From: UBA4742 sp963734965
Lineage (GTDB): Bacteria; Actinomycetota; Acidimicrobiia; Acidimicrobiales; Acidimicrobilacustridaceae
DNA: 64,000 nt
Direction of reading: 5' to 3'
Assembly (NCBI GenBank): GCA_963734965.1
Contig: CAVTJK010000003.1
Span: 558,001 to 622,000 of the forward strand
The notes beneath the pieces were generated by a model. The model searched no databases. It was given only the letters and a program-made list of their open reading frames with translations, and was not told the DNA's origin. How positions within the stretch are numbered: position 1 is the first letter of the stretch; each line of letters starts with the position of its first letter. Positions 33,231-42,635 of the stretch are shown one piece after another. The translations under genes and the position numbers were made by a program.

Positions 33231-36200
33231 ATGTCGTTCCGCAACCCTCCGGTGCCTTGGACCGAGCTCGAACGACGCCTGTCCGACGATCCTCTGGGCC
33301 GGGGTCCGTGGGTCGAACCGGTGGCCGGCGACGGCGGCGACAGCCCGGCCTGGTCGCGCAAGCGCCAACCCTACGAGGCGCCCCCGCTGGTCACCTCGCC
33401 CGACGCCGGCCTGGTGCCCTACGCCGAGTTGCACTGCCACACCAACTTCAGCTTCCTCGACGGCGCCTCGCATCCCGAGGAGCTGGCCATCGAGGCGGCC
33501 CGCCTGGGGCTCGAAGCGCTGGCGGTCACCGACCACGACGGGTGCTACGGCGTCGTGCGCTTCGCCGAGGCCGCCCGGGCCCACGGGCTGCGCACCGTGT
33601 TCGGGGCCGAGCTCACCCTCGGGCGCACCGAGCTGGTGATGGGCGACCCCGATCCGGGCGCGGGGACCGACGAGCACCATCTGCTGGTGCTGGCTCGCGA
33701 CCCGGCGGGCTACGCGTGCTTGGCCCGAGCCATCAGCCAGGCCCAGATGCGAGGGGAGAAGGGCGCGCCCCGTACGTCACTGGCCGAGCTGGCCGACCTG
33801 ATCACTGGCGAAGCCAGCGGAGCCAGTGGAGCCAGTGGAGCCAGTGGAGCCAGTGGAGCCAGCGGGCCAGCAGGGCCAGCGGAGTTGGTCATCGGTGGCA
33901 GGTGCTCACCGGATGTCGCAAGGGCTCGGTGCCCGCCGCGCTGGTGGCCGACGGTCCGGCCGCCGCCGGGCGTGAGCTGGCCCGGCTGATCGAGGTGTTC
34001 GGGCGCGACCACGTGACCGTCGAGCTCTGGGATCACGGCGATCCCCTCGACTCGGCCCGCAACGACGCGCTGGTCGCGCTGGCGGTGCGGGCCGGGGTCG
34101 ACGTGGTGGCCACCAACAACGTGCACTACGCCACGCCGGCTCGCCGACCGTTGGCCACGGCGCTGGCCGCGGTGCGGGCCCGGTGCAGCCTCGATGAGCT
34201 CTCGGGCTGGCTCCCGGCGTCGGCCGGGGCCCACCTGCGGTCGGGTGCCGAGCAGGCCCGGCGGTTCGCCCGCTATCCGGGCGTGGTCGAGCGCGCCGCC
34301 GAGCTGGGACGCGAGTGCGCCTTCGACCTGGCCCTCGTGGCCCCGAACCTTCCGCCTTTCCCCTGCCCGGACGGCCACGACGAGATGTCGTGGCTGCGGG
34401 TGCTGGTCGAGCGGGGGGCGACCCATCGCTACGGCCCCCGGCCGGCGACACCGGGTGGGTTCGAGCGCCAGCCCGGTGCCTGGGCTCAGATCGACCACGA
34501 GTTGGCCGTCATCGAGCAGCTGGGCTTTCCCGGCTACTTCCTCATCGTGTGGGACATCGTCGAGTTCTGCCACCGGGCCGACATCTTCTGCCAGGGCCGG
34601 GGATCGGCGGCCAACTCGGCGGCCTGCTTCGCCCTCGGGATCACCAAGGCCGACGCCGTGAAGCTGGGACTGCTGTTCGAGCGGTTCTTGTCGCCCGAGC
34701 GCGACGGTCCGCCCGACATCGACATCGACATCGAGAGCGACCGGCGTGAGGAGGTCATCCAGTACGTCTATGAGCGCTACGGGCGTGAGTACGCGGCGCA
34801 GGTGGCCAACGTCATCACCTACCGGGCCCGTTCGTCGGTGCGCGACATGGCCAAGGCCCTCGGCTACGCCACCGGCCAGCAGGACGCCTGGTCCAAGCAG
34901 GTCGACCGGTGGTCGCCAGTCGCGGGCACGACATCCCAGGCCGACACCGAGATCCCCGCGGCGGTGCTCGAGTTGGCCGAACAGGTCGAGCACTTCCCCC
35001 GCCACCTCGGCATCCACTCGGGCGGGATGGTGCTGTGCGATCGGCCGGTCGTCGAGGTGTGCCCGGTCGAGTGGGCGCGCATGGAGAACCGCACGGTCCT
35101 GCAGTGGGACAAGGACGACTGCGCCGCGGTGGGCCTGGTCAAGTTCGACCTGCTCGGCCTGGGGATGCTCAGCGCCCTGCACTACGCCGTCGACCTGATC
35201 GCCGAGGCCCACGGCGTCGAGATCGACCTGGCCGACATCCCCCAGGAGGACGAGGTCTACGACATGTTGTGTCGGGCCGACTCGATCGGGGTGTTCCAGG
35301 TCGAGAGCCGGGCCCAGATGGCGACCCTGCCCCGACTGAAGCCGCGCACGTTCTACGACCTGGTGGTCGAGGTGGCCCTGATCCGGCCCGGTCCCATCCA
35401 GGGCGGATCCGTGCACCCCTACATCCGGCGCCGCAACGGCCAGGAGCCCGTCACCTACCTGCACCCGCTGCTCGAACCCAGCCTGGCCAAGACCCTCGGC
35501 GTCCCTCTGTTCCAGGAGCAGCTGATGCAGATGGCCATCGATGTGGCCGGCTTCTCGCCGGGCGAGGCCGACCAGCTCCGTCAGGCCATGGGATCCAAGC
35601 GCAGCCGTGAGCGCATGGAGCGGTTGCGCTCACGGTTCTACGAAGGCATGGCCGAGCGCGACATCACCGGCGACGTGGCCGACCAGATCTTCGACAAGCT
35701 GGCCGCCTTCGCCAACTTCGGCTTCCCCGAGAGCCACTCGGTGTCGTTCGCCTACCTCGTGTACTCGAGCTCGTGGATCAAGCTGCACTATCCCGCCGCC
35801 TTCTGCGCCGCCCTGCTCAACGCCCAACCCATGGGCTTCTACTCGCCCCACACCTTGGTGCAAGACGCCCGCCGCCACGGCGTCGAGGTCCGCACCCCCG
35901 ACCTCAACGCTTCCCAGGCCAAGGCGACCCTGGAGTGGGAAGACTGCGTTGAGGTTGGTGACGTTGCGCCGCCGCCAGGCGAGCGCAGCTCGCGGGATGA
36001 CACCCAGATGGCGAAGCGCTCGCAGGGAGGCTTGCCGACCGAAGAGCCAGGAGAGTCGCCTGGTGACGTTGCGCCGCCGCCAGGCGAGCGCAGCTCGCGG
36101 GATGACACCCAGATGGCGAAGCGCTCGGAGGGAGGCTTGCCGACCGAAGAGCCAGGAGAGTCGCCTGGTGACGTTGCGCCGCCGCCAGGCGAGCGCAGCT

Positions 36201-36970
36201 CGCGGGATGACACCCAGATGGCGAAGCGCTCGGAGGGAGGCTCGTCCGACCGGAGAGCCATTCGATTGGGTCTCTCGGTGCGCCACATCGGCGATGAGCT
36301 GGCCGAGGCCATCGTGGCCGAGCGCGACGAGAACGGTCCCTATCTCGGCATGGAGGATCTCCAGCGCCGGACGTCGGTGCGCCTCGATGTGCTCGAGGCG
36401 CTGGCCACCGCCGGCGCCTTCGGGTGCTTCGCCGAGGGGGATGGCCGGCCGCTCGATCGTCGGCGGGCGTTGTGGGGGGCCGGGGCCGTGGCTCAGGGAG
36501 GGATCGATCGTCTGGCCGGAGTGGTCACGGGGGTGCACGCCCCGATGCTGCCCGGCATGAGCGATCAGGAGCGCGCCATCGCCGACCTGTGGGCCACGGG
36601 GGTGTCTCCTGACGGGCACCCGACGCGGTTCGTGCGTTCGGTCCTCGACGAGCTCGGAGTGGTGACGGCGGCCGGACTGGTCGCGGTCGACGACGGGGCC
36701 AAGGTGACGGTCGGCGGGGTGGTGACCCATCGCCAGAGGCCGGCGACCGCAGGCGGGACCATGTTCGTCAACCTCGAGGACGAGAGCGGCCTCATCAACG
36801 TGATCTGCTCGCGCGGTTGTTGGAAGCGCTATCGCCGCGTCGCCCTCAGTTCGCCCGCGCTGCTGATCCGGGGCCGACTCGAAAAGGCCGAGGGGGTCAT
36901 CAACGTCGTGGCCGAGAAGCTCGAGCCGCTGCCGTTGGCGTCCACCCTTCGGTCGCGCGACTTCCGCTGA
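33231..36970 (+). CDS. dnaE2: Error-prone DNA polymerase DnaE2, one frameshift, two in-frame repeat insertions
   Basis: About 1246 residues after correction, roughly 150 more than usual. It begins with a PHP domain (LHCHTNFSFLDGASHPEEL). The polymerase core has GRGSAANSAACF, the catalytic PDIDIDIESDRREE and GIHSGGMV, the finger region follows (SKRSRERMERLRSRF, FGFPESHSVSFAY), and an OB domain closes it (VGGVVTHRQRP, TMFVNLEDESGLINVI). One base is missing near 33895, just after a run of GAS repeats (33810-33863). A 105-bp unit repeated almost three times (35957-36243) adds about 95 residues between LEWEDC and IRLGLSVRHIGDELAEAI, at a normally short variable loop. DnaE2 performs mutagenic translesion synthesis with ImuA'/ImuB in the SOS response. 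Confidence 0.93.
33810..33863 (+). repeat. 9-bp minisatellite in dnaE2
   Basis: Six tandem 9-bp units of GGAGCCAGT type encode GAS tripeptides inside the PHP region. Units four to five are identical. The apparent deletion at about 33895 lies just downstream and may reflect trouble reading or replicating this tract. Confidence 0.85.
35957..36243 (+). repeat. 105-bp in-frame tandem repeat inside dnaE2
   Basis: Copies begin at 35957, 36062 and 36167. The first two differ at a single base, and the third matches up to GGAGGC before diverging. Each encodes 35 residues (GDVAPPPGERSSRDDTQMAK plus RSEGGLPTEEPGESP). Each unit has the hairpin GCGAGC-GCA-GCTCGC and the core AGATGGCGAAGCGCTCGG plus AGGGAGGCTTGCCGAC, shared with the repeat downstream of rnhB. 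Near-identity points to recent expansion. Confidence 0.95.
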
Positions 36971-37020
36971 CCGCGACCGAACTCCACCCGACCCGGTCAC
37001 CCCTGTTCTACGGTGACGGC

Positions 37021-37587
37021 GTGATAGCCACGATCTTTGCTGCGTACAAGTACAACGTCCGCGGGGTCGACCTGGCCGGTCTGCTGCTGCGGATCGCGCT
37101 CGGTGTCACCATGCTGGCCCACGGGTACAACCACATCTGGGGCGGTGGCAAGATCGAGGGCACGGGCCGGTGGTTCGAGAGCCTCGGTCTTCGGCCCGGT
37201 CTGCTGCACGCCTGGTTGGCCAGCCTCACCGAGCTCGGGGCGGGGGTGCTGCTCATCTTCGGCATGTTCAACTCGGTCGCCGCGGCCGGCGTGGTCGGCG
37301 TGATGACCGTGGCGCTCATCACCAACCACCGAGGCAACGGCTTCTTCATCTTCCGGCCGGGGGAGGGCTGGGAGTACGTGGCCAACCTGGCCGTCGCCGC
37401 CCTGGCCCTCGGCGCTCTCGGTCCCGGTCGCTGGTCGATCGACCGCTACATCACGGTCCATCCGGCCGGGTACAAGGGACTGGCCATCACCGCCATCCTC
37501 GGCATCGGTGGCGCCGCGCTCCTGCTCGCCGCCTTCTGGCGACCCGACAAGCCCGAGCCCGAGCCGGAGACGCCCGCCGCGAGCTGA
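37021..37587 (+). CDS. DoxX family membrane protein
   Basis: A 188-residue protein with four membrane helices. LLLRIALGVTMLAHGYNHIWGGGKIEGTGRWFESLGL (first landmark LLLRIALGVTMLAHG) is the DoxX signature, followed by the helix-2/3 hairpin ELGAGVLLIFGMFNS. Family members are quinone-related or act with thiol systems, but no exact reaction is known. TACGGT lies six nt before GTG 37021, so it is probably transcribed by itself although it follows dnaE2 by only 50 bp. The C-terminus is charged (PDKPEPEPETP). Confidence 0.88.
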   Translation: MIATIFAAYKYNVRGVDLAGLLLRIALGVTMLAHGYNHIWGGGKIEGTGRWFESLGLRPGLLHAWLASLTELGAGVLLIFGMFNSVAAAGVVGVMTVALITNHRGNGFFIFRPGEGWEYVANLAVAALALGALGPGRWSIDRYITVHPAGYKGLAITAILGIGGAALLLAAFWRPDKPEPEPETPAAS

Positions 37588-37596
37588 TCGTCGGGT

Positions 37597-37887
37597 TCAG
37601 CGCAGGGCCTGCGCCATCTCGCCGATCGAGCGGGCCATGCTCTCGTAGGGCTCGGGATCGGCCAACCCCGAGGCGCGGTCGTTGACCTGTTCGGCCAACA
37701 GGCGCAGGTTGGTGGCGACCGTCTCGGCCTCGGAGCGGGTGACCGAATCGCGGTCGCTGCGCAGCAGCGGAGTCAACTGCTCGGCCTGGAGCTGCACGGC
37801 CGCGACCCCCTGGTCGATCGACAGGCGATCCTCGAGCACCGCTTTGGCCGTCGCGACCACGAACTTCACACGCTCGCCGGGATTCAC
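37597..37887 (-). CDS. Small helical protein, unknown
   Basis: A 96-residue, probably all-helical cytoplasmic protein (VATAKAVLEDRLSIDQGVAAVQLQAEQL, cited from its middle as EDRLSIDQGVAAVQ, then ETVATNLRLLAEQVNDRASG). The start is taken as GTG 37887 from GAGGCT seven nt upstream; the open frame runs further. I recognise no domain. It converges with DoxX, and its start faces the HAD hydrolase gene. Confidence 0.6.
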   Translation of the reverse strand: MNPGERVKFVVATAKAVLEDRLSIDQGVAAVQLQAEQLTPLLRSDRDSVTRSEAETVATNLRLLAEQVNDRASGLADPEPYESMARSIGEMAQALR

Positions 37888-38001
37888 CGCCAGAAGCCTC
37901 GCGCACCCGACGACCCGGCGTGGGAGCAAGATCGGACTCGTTCCACCGCGACGGGCGGGCGCGAGACCGGGGACTGCTTCGGCGGCGAGTAGCGTCGCTG
38001 G

Positions 38002-38658
38002 ATGCCTCGCTTCGACCTCGTCATCTTCGACAACGACGGGGTGCTGGTCGACAGCGAGGTGCTGGCCAACACCCTGCTGGCCGAGATCCTGACCGGCTAC
38101 GGCATGACCATCACCTGGCGTGATTGCGTCGACCTCTACCTGGGGAGCACGCTGACCCGGGTGCGCGACCTGGTCGAGGCCGAGCTGGGCCACGCCATCC
38201 CCGACGACTTCGAGACCGTCTATCGCGCCCGGGTGTATCCGGTCCTCGAGCAGTCGGTCCAACCGATCCCTGGCGTGGTGTCGGTCCTCGACGCCATCGA
38301 CGACGCCGGTCTGGACATGTGCGTCGCGTCGAGTGCGATCCATCGACGCATCCAGATCACGCTGACCACCGCCGGGCTCATCGATCGCTTCGACGGACGT
38401 CTGTTCAGCGCCGAGGACGTCGGACGGGGCAAGCCTGCACCTGACCTGTTCCTGCACGCGGCGGCCACCCTCGGAGTCGAACCGGCGCGCTGCGCCGTCG
38501 TCGAGGACTCACCGGCCGGGATCGAGGCAGCGAACGCCGCGGGGATGACGGCGTTCGCGTACGGCGCCCTCACCCCGCATCGCCTGCTGCTCGACGCCAC
38601 CGGTGGACTGGTCGACGACATGGCCGCCCTGCCCGCCTTGCTGCTGGCCGAGGCCTGA
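38002..38658 (+). CDS. HAD-superfamily hydrolase, beta-phosphoglucomutase-like
   Basis: A 218-residue protein with all four HAD motifs: FDNDGVLVDSE (nucleophile Asp and general acid Asp), ASSAIH (motif II Ser), GKPAPD (motif III Lys) and VVEDSPAGIEAA (motif IV Asp). The helical cap after motif I resembles the phosphoglucomutase/phosphatase subgroup. In motif I the first Asp is followed by N-D rather than the more common L-D or M-D, which is still within the family. A sugar phosphate or small phosphate ester is the likely substrate. TAGCGT lies six nt before ATG 38002. Confidence 0.9.
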   Translation: MPRFDLVIFDNDGVLVDSEVLANTLLAEILTGYGMTITWRDCVDLYLGSTLTRVRDLVEAELGHAIPDDFETVYRARVYPVLEQSVQPIPGVVSVLDAIDDAGLDMCVASSAIHRRIQITLTTAGLIDRFDGRLFSAEDVGRGKPAPDLFLHAAATLGVEPARCAVVEDSPAGIEAANAAGMTAFAYGALTPHRLLLDATGGLVDDMAALPALLLAEA

Positions 38659-38712
38659 GCGAGTGCGCGCACCCCGTCTCCGTCAGCCCTGCGCCCGTAG
38701 GCTTCCCGGATC

Positions 38713-39801
38713 ATGATCGCCCTGCGTGTCCTGGCCGTGGTCGCCGGCGTCTTCGTGGCCTTCGAGGTGCTGTGGTCGGCCATCCGAACCGTGGTGGTGC
38801 CCCGCGGCGAATCGGTGTGGCTGAGTCGCAAGATCTTCCTCGTCATGCGGGAGGTGTTCGAGCTCCCGGCCAACCGGACCCACACCTACGAGAGCTACGA
38901 CCGGATCATGGCCCGGTACGCCCCGACGACGCTGCTGATCATGCCGGTGGTGTGGGCCCTCACCGTGTTCGTCGCCTTCATCCCGATCTACTGGGGCCTC
39001 GGACTCGACTCGTGGCGGGAGTCGATCATCGCCAGCGGCTCGTCCTTCGTCACCCTTGGTTTCGAGCGGCCGGGTGACCTGGCGCCGACCATGGCCTGCT
39101 TCGTCGAGGCCCTGATCGGGCTCGGGCTCGTCGCCCTGCTCATCAGCTACCTGCCCTCGATCTACGGGTCGTTCTCACGCCGTGAGGCGGCGGTCATGAA
39201 GCTCGAGGTCCGCGCCGGCAGCCCGCCGAGCGCGGCGGTGTTCCTCATCCGGGTCCACACCATCCGAGGCCTCGGCTACTTCAACTCGCAGTGGGAGGAG
39301 TGGGAGAACTGGTTCGTCGAGCTCGAAGAGAGCCACATGTCCAACCCCGCCCTCCCGTTCTTCCGCTCCCCCCGGGTGCACAGCTCGTGGATCACGGCCG
39401 CGGGCACGGTCCTCGACACCGCCTCGTTGATCGTGTCGAGCCTCGATCTCGAGAACAACCCGCAGGCTCAGATCACGATCCGTTCCGGCTACCTCGCACT
39501 GCAGCGGATCGCCGAGTTCTTCCACCTCGCCTTCGACTCGGACCCCGCCCCCGACGATCCCATCTCCATCCGCCGTGACGAGTACGACGCCCTCATCGAC
39601 CAGTTGCGTGACGCCGGCCTCCCCCTCAAGCCCGATCTCGATCAGGCGTGGCGCGACTACGCGGGCTGGCGCGTCAACTACGACAAGCCGCTGCTGAGCC
39701 TGTGCGCCCTTGCCGCCGCCCCGCCGGCGCCCTGGTCGTCCGACCGCATCGAGCAGTTGGGTCCGGTGCGGGCCGTGCGCCTCGGGCGGACCAACCGCTG
39801 A
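38713..39801 (+). CDS. Membrane protein with channel-like pore segment
   Basis: A 362-residue protein. An N-terminal helix (about 5-23), a second helix (about 74-96), a re-entrant-looking SIIASGSSFVTLGFERPGDL and a third helix (about 118-142) resemble the two-helix/P-loop plan of ion channels, with TLGF where potassium channels have TVGYG. A soluble domain of about 210 residues follows (VMKLEVRAGSPPSAAVFLIR, then LDLENNPQAQITIRSGYLAL). It may be an ion channel or a degenerate relative; the selectivity sequence is atypical, so I call it tentative. TAGGCT nine nt before ATG 38713 suggests a leaderless transcript. Confidence 0.75.
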   Translation: MIALRVLAVVAGVFVAFEVLWSAIRTVVVPRGESVWLSRKIFLVMREVFELPANRTHTYESYDRIMARYAPTTLLIMPVVWALTVFVAFIPIYWGLGLDSWRESIIASGSSFVTLGFERPGDLAPTMACFVEALIGLGLVALLISYLPSIYGSFSRREAAVMKLEVRAGSPPSAAVFLIRVHTIRGLGYFNSQWEEWENWFVELEESHMSNPALPFFRSPRVHSSWITAAGTVLDTASLIVSSLDLENNPQAQITIRSGYLALQRIAEFFHLAFDSDPAPDDPISIRRDEYDALIDQLRDAGLPLKPDLDQAWRDYAGWRVNYDKPLLSLCALAAAPPAPWSSDRIEQLGPVRAVRLGRTNR

Positions 39802-39804
39802 GGA

Positions 39805-40392
39805 TCAGCCGCTCGACGCGTCCGGGGGCGAGGATGGGTCGAAGGTCACCGGCGGCGCGGTGGTGACGGCCTCGTCGACCTCGAAGTACTCGCGAGGGGT
39901 GAAGCCGAACACTTTGGCGATGACGTTGGTCGGGATCGCCTGGGTGCGCTCGTTGAAGACACGGACGTTGTTGTTGTAGAGCCGCCGTGCCGCCTGGATG
40001 CGGTCCTCGGTGCTGACCAACTGGTGCTGGAGGTCGGTGAAGCCGGTGTTGGCCTTGAGGTCGGGATAGGCCTCGCTCACCGCGATCAGCGACTTGATCT
40101 GACCGACCAGCTCGTTCTCCGAGCGCGCCTGCTGGTTGGGCGAACCCGAGTCGGCCATGGCCCGTGTGCGCGCCGCGGTCACCGCCTCGAGCGTCTCGGC
40201 CTCGTGGCTCGCGTAGCCCTTGACCGTCCCGACCAGGTTCGGGATCAGGTCATACCGGCGCTTGAGCTCGGTGTCCACGTTGGACCACGAGTTGTCGATC
40301 AGGTTCCGCTGGCGGACGAAGCGGTTGTAGCTCGCCAGCAACGCGAACGCTATGAAGACGACGACAGCGGCGCCGACGATCAGCCAGATCAC
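39805..40392 (-). CDS. LemA family protein
   Basis: A 195-residue protein with an N-terminal membrane helix and a LemA four-helix domain: YNRFVRQRNLIDNSWSNVDTEL, then RRYDLIPNLVGTVKGYASHE and the C-terminal FNERTQAIPTNVIAKVFGF. LemA proteins are membrane-anchored with an extracytoplasmic N-terminus and unknown function. The frame also offers TTG 40398, but TAGCGT (complement of 40399-40404) stands six nt before GTG 40392, which decides the start. The C-terminus is Pro/Ser-rich. Confidence 0.92.
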   Translation of the reverse strand: MIWLIVGAAVVVFIAFALLASYNRFVRQRNLIDNSWSNVDTELKRRYDLIPNLVGTVKGYASHEAETLEAVTAARTRAMADSGSPNQQARSENELVGQIKSLIAVSEAYPDLKANTGFTDLQHQLVSTEDRIQAARRLYNNNVRVFNERTQAIPTNVIAKVFGFTPREYFEVDEAVTTAPPVTFDPSSPPDASSG

Positions 40393-40453
40393 GGCCAAAC
40401 GCTAGTGCCCGGTCCGTGTCGCCAGGTCGCTCATCGCGACCCGACGGGCCGTG

Positions 40454-41149
40454 TCAGCTCTTCGGCCGCCGGTAGTCGCCGGTCAGGACCGCAGCCGTGC
40501 CGGTGGCCTCGGTGGCGACCGTCGTGATGGCCTCGTTCGTGTTCGAGTCCGCGGTGAGGCCCGACGCGGTCTTGAGCGGGTAGAGCGTGAACTCGTAGCT
40601 GTGGGACTGCCCGGCGGGCGGACAGACCGGGGCGTAGGCGTGGGCCCCGGCCCCGTTGGCCAGCACGACCGCGCCTGGCGGCGTGACGCCGGCGGTCACG
40701 CCCGTGGTCGTCGGCGGGATCCCGGCCACCATCCAGTGGACGAAACCCTTGGCGTCGGGATCGGTGATGACCAGCACCACCTCGACGGTGCCGGCCGGCA
40801 CGTGACTCCAGCTCAGCGGCGGAGACGTCCCGCTGCCGTCGCACGAATAAGTCGTCGGGATCTCGCCGCCGGGCGAGAAGGCCGACGAGCTCAGGACGAA
40901 CAGGTCCGCCGTGGTCGGAGCGGTGTTGATGGCGCCGGCGCTGGTCGTCACCGGCGCCAACGTCGTCGGGACCGTCGCCCCCGGCGGAGGGGGCCGCAGG
41001 GTCCGCCCGCTGGTCCCGCACGCCGCCAGCGCGACGGCGGCGACGGCGGCTGTCCCGACCGCTCGGGCCGCCAGATGGCGGTACCGCGTGGTGAGCGTGG
41101 GCCCTGGCGACCGGGGGCCCGGCCCGGCCCGATGCGTGAATCGAGGCAT
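40454..41149 (-). CDS. YbhB/YbcL-type phosphatidylethanolamine-binding (PEBP) lipoprotein
   Basis: A 231-residue protein with a lipoprotein signal after a 27-residue basic N-terminus (VAAVALAACGTSG), then a Thr/Pro linker, then a bacterial PEBP fold: PTTYSCDGSGTSPPLSW, the ligand-pocket segment DPDAKGFVHWMVAGIP, and CPPAGQSHSYEFTLYPL. Bacterial homologues bind anionic ligands; the biological role is unclear. TAGGCT (complement of 41156-41161) is six nt before ATG 41149, and the Mca gene diverges from the same 42-bp region. Confidence 0.9.
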   Translation of the reverse strand: MPRFTHRAGPGPRSPGPTLTTRYRHLAARAVGTAAVAAVALAACGTSGRTLRPPPPGATVPTTLAPVTTSAGAINTAPTTADLFVLSSSAFSPGGEIPTTYSCDGSGTSPPLSWSHVPAGTVEVVLVITDPDAKGFVHWMVAGIPPTTTGVTAGVTPPGAVVLANGAGAHAYAPVCPPAGQSHSYEFTLYPLKTASGLTADSNTNEAITTVATEATGTAAVLTGDYRRPKS

Positions 41150-41191
41150 CCGGCGAGCCTAAGGCGCACACCCGCCCGATAGCTTGCAGGG

Positions 41192-42055
41192 ATGGTCTCC
41201 CGACTCTCGCTGCTGACCGTCCACGCCCACCCCGACGACGAGTCCTCCAAGGGGGCGGGCTCGGTGGCCCTCTACGCCTCCCAAGGGGTGCACACGACGT
41301 TGGTCTGCTGCACCGGCGGCGAGGAGGGCGACATCCTCAACCCGGCTCTCGACAACGACGAGGTGCGGTCCCGGCTGCCCGAGATCCGCCGCGACGAGCT
41401 GGCCGCCGCGACCAAGGTCATCGGCTACGACGAGGTCGTCATGTTGGGCTACCGCGACTCGGGAATGCCCGAGACCGAGGCCAACGCCAACCCGGCCGCC
41501 TTCGCCAACGCGCCGCTCGACGAGGCCGTCGGTCGTCTGGTCGAGATCATCCGTCGCGAACGGCCGCAGGTCGTCGTCACCTACGGGCCGGACCAGCAGG
41601 GCTACCCCCACCCCGACCACATCCGCGTGCACGACATCACCATTCCGGCTTTCGACGCCGCGTCCGATCCCGCGGCCTACCCCGACCTCGGCGAGCCCTG
41701 GCAGCCGAGCAAGCTCTATTACACGATGTGGTCCCGGGAGAGGATGGTGGCGACCCACGAGAAGTTCCTCGAGCTCGGGCTCGAATCTCCCTTCACCGAG
41801 GAGTGGTTCAAGCGCCGCGGCGACCAGCCCGAGCCCAAGATCACCACCTCGATCCACCTCGAAGGTCAGTTCGCCGACGTGCGCGGGGACGCCCTGGTCG
41901 CCCACGCCACCCAGGTCGATCCCAAGTCACCGTTCTGGTTCGGCCTGCCGCGCGAGGTCTCGCGCCAGATCCACCCCTACGACGACTACGAGCTGGCCCG
42001 CAGCCTGGTCGACACCGAGATCCCCGAGACCGACCTGTTCGCGGGCCTGCGCTGA
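41192..42055 (+). CDS. mca: Mycothiol S-conjugate amidase Mca / PIG-L
   Basis: A 287-residue zinc amidase. HAHPDDESSKG at the N-terminus and GYPHPDHIRVHD around residue 140 supply the metal ligands, and the overall length and KLYYTMWSRERM region match Mca rather than MshB. It cleaves mycothiol S-conjugates to a mercapturic acid and GlcN-Ins, detoxifying electrophiles in actinobacteria. MshB cannot be fully excluded by eye. TAGCTT lies six nt before ATG 41192. Confidence 0.85.
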   Translation: MVSRLSLLTVHAHPDDESSKGAGSVALYASQGVHTTLVCCTGGEEGDILNPALDNDEVRSRLPEIRRDELAAATKVIGYDEVVMLGYRDSGMPETEANANPAAFANAPLDEAVGRLVEIIRRERPQVVVTYGPDQQGYPHPDHIRVHDITIPAFDAASDPAAYPDLGEPWQPSKLYYTMWSRERMVATHEKFLELGLESPFTEEWFKRRGDQPEPKITTSIHLEGQFADVRGDALVAHATQVDPKSPFWFGLPREVSRQIHPYDDYELARSLVDTEIPETDLFAGLR

Positions 42056-42079
42056 CCTGCCGATCGGGGTGCGACCCGG

Positions 42080-42529
42080 TCAGCTCTTGGTGGCCGGGCG
42101 GGGCCTGACGACGAGGGTCGTGCGGAGGTTGTCGGTCATCTCCGTCATCGACACGGTGCCGGCCGCGTTCAACACGACGGTCGTCTCGTTGGACGGGAAC
42201 ATGACGCCGGTGTCGAAGACCTGATCGCCCTTGATGGTCCCCACGACCCGGCGCTTCTGAAGTGAGAGGTTCTTCACCAGCATCACCGTCCCGATCGGGA
42301 CCGACTTCAACGGCGCGTCGAACACGTCGGACGCCGGGGTCACGTTCAGGCTGTTGCGGCACGACAACGTCGTCGACGCGCTCGGCAGACCGGGACAGCC
42401 GTGGACGTCGAGCTCGACCGTTGGCTTCAGGTCGACGGTCGCCACCCCCGGTGATGCCTTCGTGCTGCCGCAGGCGGTGACGCTCAGCACGACCAGCGCC
42501 GCGGCGACGACAACGGCGGCTCGACGCAT
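42080..42529 (-). CDS. Small lipoprotein, unknown
   Basis: A 149-residue protein with a lipoprotein signal (AAALVVLSVTACGST) starting at ATG 42529 and CAGACT eight nt upstream. The mature part is beta-rich (DLKPTVELDVHGC, ETTVVLNAAGTVSM) with two cysteines that may form a disulfide. No recognised domain. It is transcribed toward the mca 3' end and away from the GNAT gene. Confidence 0.75.
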   Translation of the reverse strand: MRRAAVVVAAALVVLSVTACGSTKASPGVATVDLKPTVELDVHGCPGLPSASTTLSCRNSLNVTPASDVFDAPLKSVPIGTVMLVKNLSLQKRRVVGTIKGDQVFDTGVMFPSNETTVVLNAAGTVSMTEMTDNLRTTLVVRPRPATKS

Positions 42530-42635
42530 GGCCGTCGAGTCTGACACAGGTGTGGCGGCGGTCCGCGGTGCCCGATCGGCCATGATCGGGTCGGCGTGGC
42601 CGTCGAGTCGGTCCGACGTGTGGGATCCTTCCGCC

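Noticed and set aside
33710..35464. 584-codon minus-strand frame opposite dnaE2
   Set aside because: Antisense of the polymerase core; no domain recognisable.
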